Source: Phytophthora sp. 'mugwort' (lineage: Eukaryota; Oomycota; Peronosporomycetes; Peronosporales; Peronosporaceae). From it: a DNA stretch of 64,000 nucleotides. The notes beneath the pieces were generated by a model that worked only from the letters and a program-made list of their open reading frames with translations, ran no database searches and was not told the origin of the DNA. The stretch is from assembly GCA_033558025.1 (NCBI GenBank), contig JAUCEF010000012.1, positions 2,108,001 to 2,172,000 of the forward strand, given 5' to 3'. Both the position numbers and the translations under genes were made by a program. Shown piece by piece: positions 58,430-64,000 of this stretch. Numbering within the stretch: the stretch's first letter is position 1; every line of letters begins with the position of its first letter.

Positions 58430-61400
58430 GCGATGGAGGATTCGCAGCTGCCGCTGGTTCGCTCGGCGAGTGGCGCGCATGATGCATGGTCAAGACTGGA
58501 AGGACACTTCGAGAAGAAGAGTTTGGCCAACAAGCTCTTTCTTCGTCGGCGTTTCTTCACGCTCATGATGGAGGAAGGTGATGATGTGCTTCAACACATC
58601 AACAAGCTCAAGACTCTGGCGGAACAGCTCGACGCGGTCGGCGCTCCGGTCAGCGAGGACGACTTGGTGATCACGCTTCTCGGGAGCCTGAGCGAGTCGT
58701 ATCAGTTCCTGATCACGGCGTTGGAGTCAAGATCCGACACGCTGACGTGGGAGCTGGTGACGTCTCGGCTGCTACATGAAGACATGAAGTGCAAGGAGCA
58801 GGGTGGCGATGGAGATGGCGCCGCGCCTGGCCAGGCGTTCATGATGAGGGACAACAAGCATAAGGGCCGACCGTCGAAGAAGAACGGTGCGTGCCACAAC
58901 TGCGGCAAGCATGGACATTGGATCGCGGAGTGTCCCTCGCGGATCCATGACAACACGGAACGGCAGCGCTCGCAGCGTGCCAACGTCGCGCGTGAGGACG
59001 ACTCCGGCGACTATCTCTTCTTCGTCGACGGCGATGGCGATGCGGCCATGGCAGCGTCGGCGAGTGGCACATGGCTGGTCGACTCGGGTGCGACGCAGCA
59101 CATGGCGCACTCCAAGAAGTTCATGAGAAACTACAAGGCTTTCACTCCGGTCGATGTGCGTCTCGCAGACGACGGTGTGGTTCAAGCGATCGGCAGCGGC
59201 GACATTGTGATGGAGATGAAGACGCCTCGTGGCATCAAGAAGGGTGTGCTCACGAACGTGTGGCACATTCCCAAGCTAACGCGCAACCTCTTCTCGATCG
59301 GGCGCTTCACCAAGGACGTCGGATCAGTGACCCTCGACAGCGACGGATGCTTCATCGCGCTGAATGGGATGAAGTGCACGATAGGTGCGCGTGACGGCAA
59401 GCTGTTCAAGCTGTGCATGACGCCCGTGCGCCTGGACGAAGCGAATTCGGCGAGTCCGAACGGGAGCCAAGGGGACACCAAGTCGTACCTCTGGCACCTT
59501 CGACTAGGCCACATCGGTCACGCTGGGCTCGACGCCATCGTCAAGAAGAAGCTCAGCGTCGGCATTGACCTCGGGTCCGCGAGCAAGTGGGAGACGTGCG
59601 ACGGATGCGCGCTCGGCAAGCAGACGCGATTGAGTTTCGAATCGACATCGCCCAAGCGTGCCAATGAACTACTGGAGGTAGTGCACAGTGACGTATGCGG
59701 GCCCATGCGCACGCCGACGTTTGGCGGCAAGCGCTACTTCGTCACCTTTATCGACGACAAGTCGCGCTACTGCGTGGTGTACCTGGTAAAGAACAAGTGG
59801 GAGGTGGCCGACAAGTTCGCGCACTTTGTGGCGTTTGCGGAGACACAGACCGGCAAGCGCGTCAAGGAGCTTCGCAGTGACAACGGTGGTGAGTACAAAT
59901 CCGACAAAATGGCCAAGTTTTGCAGCAAGCGCGGCATCGTGCAAAAGTTCACGCCGCCATACACGCCGCAGCTCAACGGAATCGCGGAGCGCATGAACCG
60001 GACGCTAGTTGAATGCGCGCGGTGCATGCTGGAGCACGCGAGTCTGTCCAAGGCATACTGGGGCGAAGCAGTCATGACGGCTATGTTCCTGCGCAACCGC
60101 TGTCCGACACATGCGCTTGACAACGATAAGTCTCCGTACGAGTTGTGGACTGCCAAGAAACCATTGCTGGCCAACCTCAAAGTCTTCGGTTGCCACGCCT
60201 ACGTGCATGTGGCGAAAGAGAAGCGAACCAAGCTGGATGCGCGATCGGTGCGATGCAGGTTCCTGGGGTACTCGGACCACGAGAAAGCGTATCGGTTCGA
60301 GGAGATCGAGAGTGGTCGCGTGCTGGTGAGCCGCGATGCACAGTTCATGGAAGACGTCTTCGACGGTGGAAGACGCGACTACAAACCCAAGGAGGCGCTG
60401 GTGGACCTTCAAGATGCGGAAGAAGGCACCACGGACAAAGATGAACAGTCGGCATTGGACGACGAAGATGAAGAGACTGCGCGAGGTGATGAATTCTTGC
60501 CCGGCAGCAAGAGACACCCGCGGACACAGTCGCTGGAGGAAGCGGTGGAGACCCCGAGTGCCAAGCGATACGCGTCAGAGAATCGACGCCAAGGCCTGGA
60601 TGAGATGTCTGCCATGGCTCGAGACAACGACAAGAGCTTCGAGGCGGCGTACGTCGTGGATTCAGTGGGAGAAATGCCGACCACGTTCAAGTCGGCGATG
60701 GAATCCAACGACGCACGCAAATGGAAGGAGGCCTGCGACTCGGAGTACGACTCGCTGCGCAAGAACGACACATGGGACGTGGTACCGCTGCCCAAGGGAC
60801 GCAAGGCCATCGGCTGTCGATGGGTCTTTCGCGTGAAGGAGAACCAAGCCGGCGAGATCGAACGATACAAGGCGCGCCTGGTGGCTAAGGGCTTCTCGCA
60901 GAAGCACGGCATCGACTACGACGAGACCTTCGCGCCCGTGGCCAAGTTCACGTCCATCCGAATCGTGCTAGCGATGGCTGCCAAGTACGGGCTCAAGCTG
61001 CACCAGATGGACGTTAAGACAGCCTTTCTTAACGGCGTCCTGGATGAAGACATCTACATGCAGCAGCCGGACGGATACATAAGCGAAGGACGCCCGGATC
61101 ATGTGTGCAAGCTCAAGCGCGCGCTCTACGGTCTCAAGCAGTCGCCGCGCATGTGGAACCATACCATCGACGACTTCATGCTCAAGCTGGACTTCGACAA
61201 GTGCGAGACCGACCACTGCGTCTACGTCAAGCGCAACGGCGACAGCATGGTGCTCGTGGTGCTGTACGTGGACGACCTGGTGATTGCGAGCAGTGATGAC
61301 GACATGCTCAAGGCGACCAAGAGCGCACTAAGCAAGCGGTTCGAGATGACGGACCTAGGCGAGCTGAGCTACTTTCTCGGAATGGAGATCAAGCAAGACA

Positions 61401-62302
61401 TCAAGGCTGGTGAGGTGACGATGCGGCAGACCAAGTTCGCGCGGAGCATCCTGAGCAAGTTCAGCATGGAGAACAGCAAGCCCGTGAAAACGCCGCAGGA
61501 TCCCGGACTCAAGCTGACCAAGGCTATGTGCGACGGCGGGTGCAAGCATGATGACACCATGGCAGGCGTGCCTTACCGGAACGCCGTGGGCTGCCTCATG
61601 TACTTGATGGTGGGCACCCGACCGGATCTGGCTGCGGCAGTGGGCACACTGAGTCAGTTCGCTGCAGACCCATGCCCCACGCACTGGCAAGCACTCAAGC
61701 GTGTCCTCCGCTACATCCAAGGCACGGCGACGTACGGCATCGAGTTTCGCACCAAGGACCAAGACGGCGTCTGCGGCTACTCGGATGCGGACTGGGCGGG
61801 TGATGTGGAGTCGCGCCGCAGCACGAGCGGATACGCGTTCATAATGAGCGGTGGATGCGTGAGCTGGCGCAGCAAGAAGCAGAGGACGGTGGCACTATCG
61901 TCGACGGAAGCCGAGTACATGGCGCTATCGGAGGCAACACAGGAGGCTGTGTGGCTCAAGGCGTTTCTGTGCGAGATAGGCGAAACCACAGAGGGCAAGG
62001 CGATCAAGATCTACGAAGACAACCAAGGATCCATCGCGCTTGCCAAGAATCCCGAGTTTCACAAGCGTACCAAGCATATCGACATTCGCTACCACTTCGT
62101 GCGCGAGAAGGTCGAGGACGGAGAAGTGGTGCTCGAGTACTGTCCGACGCAAGACATGCTGGCGGACCTGATGACCAAGCCCATTCCAGCGGCGCAGTTC
62201 GACTGTCTCCGGAGCAAGCTCGGCATCGAAGCACCGAAGGCTATCGAGTCGAGTGGGAGTGTTGTCAAGGAGACGCCTCGAGCAGCTGCTGTATACCGGT
62301 AG
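58430..62302 (+). pseudogene. Family B2 Gag-Pol of B-f3, main C-terminal part (split by B-r2)
   Basis: Codons 87-1376 of the B2 polyprotein: most of Gag with the CCHC knuckle, protease, integrase, reverse transcriptase and RNase H, all open to the TAG inside the 3' LTR. The base missing from B-f1 is present here (near 61824), so this is the better B2 reference for RNase H. Private changes include R206C in Gag and F388L. An upstream ATG at 58340, in antisense B-r2 LTR, happens to be in frame and would give a 1320-codon fusion, but no promoter is evident for it. The first 86 codons are at 48574-48831. Confidence 0.93.
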
Positions 62303-62572
62303 GATACCGGTATGACCTTCACTCAGTGGCACCTCAATCACTCCGGCGATTACGGGACGATGATTACGATGCACGTGGGTACAAGATTGTGGGTACAAGA
62401 TGGGCATCGACGTGGCGCTCTGCGATTGGCTGAAGTAACTCAGTATCCAGTAGAGAATCCAGTAGAGTGTACCCAGTAGGTAGAACTGTAGGCTTAGAGG
62501 TAGCAAGAAGTTTGCGAACTAAGGACCTAAATCAATCACTTTGCATTTTGCCATCAAGTGACCAAGCCTTTT
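62260..62572 (+). repeat. 3' LTR of B-f3 (B2 type)
   Basis: A 313-bp LTR followed by TSD AGGAG (62573-62577), after which the B-f2 coding sequence resumes. Confidence 0.95.
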
Positions 62573-62577
62573 AGGAG

Positions 62578-63211
62578 TACATGAAGAGCTACAAGAAGAT
62601 CTCTCCGGTGGACGTGCATCTCGCGGACGACGGTGTGGTTCAGGCTGTGGGGACCGGCGACATTGTGATGTCGATGAAGACCCCGTGCGGCATGAAGAAG
62701 GGTGTACTCACGAACGTGTGGCACATTCCGAAGCTGTCGCGCAACCTGTTTTCGGTTGGTCGGTTCACTAAGGACGTCGGGCCAGTTATCTTCGAGAGCG
62801 ACGGGTGCTTCGCTGAAACGAAGAGTCTCAAGTGGAAGCTCGGCGCTCGTGAGGGCAAAGGACTGTTCAAGCTGTGCATGACTCCGATGATGCCTGACGA
62901 GGCCAATGCGGCAAGTTCGAAGGATCGCCAAGGGGACACCACGTCGTACCTCTGGCACCTTCGACTTGGTCACATCGGCCATGGCGGTCTAGACGCCATC
63001 GTCAAGAAGGGCTACGGTGTTGGTATCGACATGGCGTCGGTGAAGCAGTGGGAGCTGTGCGACGGATGCTCACTCGGCAAGCAAACGCGAGTAAGCTACA
63101 TGAAGACGTCGCCAAACCGTGCCAAGCAAGTGCTAGAAGTCGTACACAGTGATGTATGCGGTCCCATGCAGACGCCGACCTTTGGAGGCAAGCGCTATTT
63201 TGTCACGTTTA
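62578..63211 (+). pseudogene. Family B1 Gag-Pol of B-f2, middle part (cut by B-f3 and A-f3)
   Basis: Codons 317 to about 527, from after the protease DSG through the HHCC finger (H443, H448, C477, C480) to just past the first integrase aspartate D508. It continues the piece ending at 48256. A private N320S change is visible. A-f3 interrupts it at 63212; GTTTA (63207-63211) is the predicted TSD. The remaining two thirds of the ORF would lie to the right of the window. Confidence 0.92.
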
Positions 63212-63550
63212 TATTGAGGGTTGCCGGGTTTTGGTACTGTGTACCAGTAACCGGTTAACCCGAACCGGTCCAACACGATCCCGCGATGTTTACGGTACGT
63301 TGTTTACGCCACCGATGATTAGACGAGTAGGATAATTGGACGAACACCGGTGAGTGATGGTTGATTAGATGCACTAGGTGATAGGACGCAGGGTCGCGTG
63401 TCTATAACAGTAGGGTGTAAGCTCCAACAATTCAATCACTTTCGAATCTTCATTCTACCCCTCAAGTGCCTTCGCTCCGGTCCCGCCGTCTGCGACGTCC
63501 CTCCCTCCGCTTCGTACAAGCTTCGTGTCCAAGATCCATACCTTTCATCA
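63212..63550 (+). repeat. 5' LTR of A-f3 (A2 variant, 339 bp)
   Basis: Bounded by the B-f2 sequence on the left and the primer site on the right (ends TTTCATCA). It keeps the GTACC hairpin, both ACCGGT sites and the initiator TCACTTT (63436-63442), but the TGATTGGA repeats are degraded and the last 100 bp differ from A. Confidence 0.93.
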
Positions 63551-63566
63551 GGTTATGAGCCCAAGC
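63551..63566 (+). other. Primer binding site of A-f3
   Basis: GGTTATGAGCCCAAGC is unchanged although the adjoining LTR is divergent, as expected if it is maintained by tRNA pairing. Confidence 0.8.
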
Positions 63567-64000
63567 ACCATGTCCTCTGCCCAAGACGCCTCGACCAAGG
63601 TCTCCATTGACAAGTTCAACGGGGACAACTACGCGACGTGGAACCGCTACATGCGTGGCGTGTTCCTGACCAAGTCGACGTGGCATGTCGTGAACCGTGA
63701 GACGACGCCAAGCTACACGGACTCGCGGGCCAAGGACGACTACGTCAAGTTGAGCAACATCGCTTTCGGACTGATGCTGCTCCACATGGACGCGGACTAC
63801 CACCATGTGGTCGACGACTGCGAGGAAGCGTGGGTTGCCTGGTCGCGCCTGAAGACGCTGTACGGTGGTTCGCAGAAGGCTGGACGCATCTACCTGAAGC
63901 GCCAACTCTTCAGCATGGAGATGTCGGAAGGCGGCAATGTGTTGCATCATTGCAACGAGGTCCTCAACATCAGCGCCAAGCTCAGCAGCATCGGTGCCAA
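63555..64000 (+). CDS. Family A2 Gag-Pol, N-terminal 148 codons (A-f3, cut by window edge)
   Basis: The Gag N-terminus, open to the window edge. Relative to A it has V12A, S51T, F54Y, E62D, S66L, I94V and T97S plus many silent changes up to about 63905. From there to the end (about 95 bp) it is identical to family A copies, a sharp switch suggesting a recombinant. The zinc knuckle and all pol domains lie outside the window, so completeness is unknown. Confidence 0.92.
   Translation, partial: MSPSTMSSAQDASTKVSIDKFNGDNYATWNRYMRGVFLTKSTWHVVNRETTPSYTDSRAKDDYVKLSNIAFGLMLLHMDADYHHVVDDCEEAWVAWSRLKTLYGGSQKAGRIYLKRQLFSMEMSEGGNVLHHCNEVLNISAKLSSIGA

Larger units (their letters stand above)
48257..62572 (+). 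mobile_element. B-f3, family B2 element inserted in B-f2, itself split by B-r2
   Basis: Flanked by TSD AGGAG at 48252-48256 and 62573-62577. Without B-r2 (48832-58424) and one GTCTC it is 4719 bp with 313-bp LTRs. Unlike B-f1 it has no frameshift. Its LTRs differ at one position noticed by eye (AGCAAGGAG against AGCAAGAAG near 62507). Confidence 0.95.
46951..63211 (+). mobile_element. B-f2, family B1 element inserted in A-r8, carrying nested elements (3' end outside window)
   Basis: The outermost layer of the right-hand nest. Its 5' LTR and codons 1-316 are at 46951-48256. B-f3 with everything inside it occupies 48257-62572. The ORF resumes at 62578 and is cut again at 63212 by A-f3. The end of B-f2 lies outside the window. 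Two independent insertions in one element make it an early arrival within this nest. Confidence 0.93.
63212..64000 (+). mobile_element. A-f3, divergent family A (A2) element inserted in B-f2, cut by window edge
   Basis: Begins TATTGAGG like other family A LTRs. The first about 100 bp are near identical to A, then the LTR diverges strongly until the initiator region. The Gag start is clearly family A with many synonymous and a few amino-acid changes. Only the 5' LTR and 148 codons are visible. Confidence 0.92.

Noticed and set aside
1..64000. Search for tRNA, rRNA, host genes or effector-type secreted proteins between elements
   Set aside because: No base is left outside the elements and their TSDs, and no such motif was seen inside them.

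Overview
The window suggests an oomycete, most likely Phytophthora or a relative. Both LTR families carry the oomycete Inr core promoter (TCACTTT), in one family followed by a perfect flanking CAWTTT element. The proteins are Ty1/copia polyproteins with strongly G/C-ending codons. I find no host gene, RNA gene or unique sequence: all 64,000 bases tile into LTR retrotransposons and their 5-bp target-site duplications (TSDs).

There are two Copia families. Family A has a 343-bp LTR and one 1346-aa Gag-Pol ORF in a 4052-bp internal region. Family B has two subtypes: B1 (354-bp LTR, 1374 aa) and B2 (313-bp LTR, 1376 aa). A divergent A variant (A2, 339-bp LTR) enters at the right edge. Copies are named by family, orientation (r = minus, f = plus) and order from the left; family B f-copies are numbered together, B1 being B-f2 and B-f4, B2 being B-f1 and B-f3.

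1-46950: a minus-strand tandem array of eight family A units (A-r1 to A-r8). Neighbouring units share one LTR (LTR-internal-LTR-internal...), with a period of 4395 bp and no TSD at the shared LTRs. A-r5 and A-r6 are intact, A-r2 has one nonsense codon, and A-r1 is cut by the window edge. The others carry insertions: A-r3 holds B-f1, A-r4 holds A-f1, A-r7 holds A-f2 (whose 3' LTR holds B-r1), and A-r8 holds B-f2.

46951-64000: a deep nest. B-f2 holds B-f3, which holds B-r2, whose 5' LTR holds the intact B-f4. Further right A-f3 (A2 type) also lies in B-f2. All seven insertions with both ends in the window have perfect 5-bp TSDs, and all LTR pairs differ at 0-1 positions by eye, so the insertions are recent.

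Each complete element encodes Gag, aspartic protease, integrase, reverse transcriptase and RNase H in one ORF. The ORF starts inside the primer binding site, which is complementary to the initiator tRNA-Met anticodon arm. It ends in the polypurine tract (A) or inside the 3' LTR (B). A gene-free, Copia-only, self-nested block resembles the Copia-rich centromeres described for Phytophthora sojae; centromere identity here is an inference.
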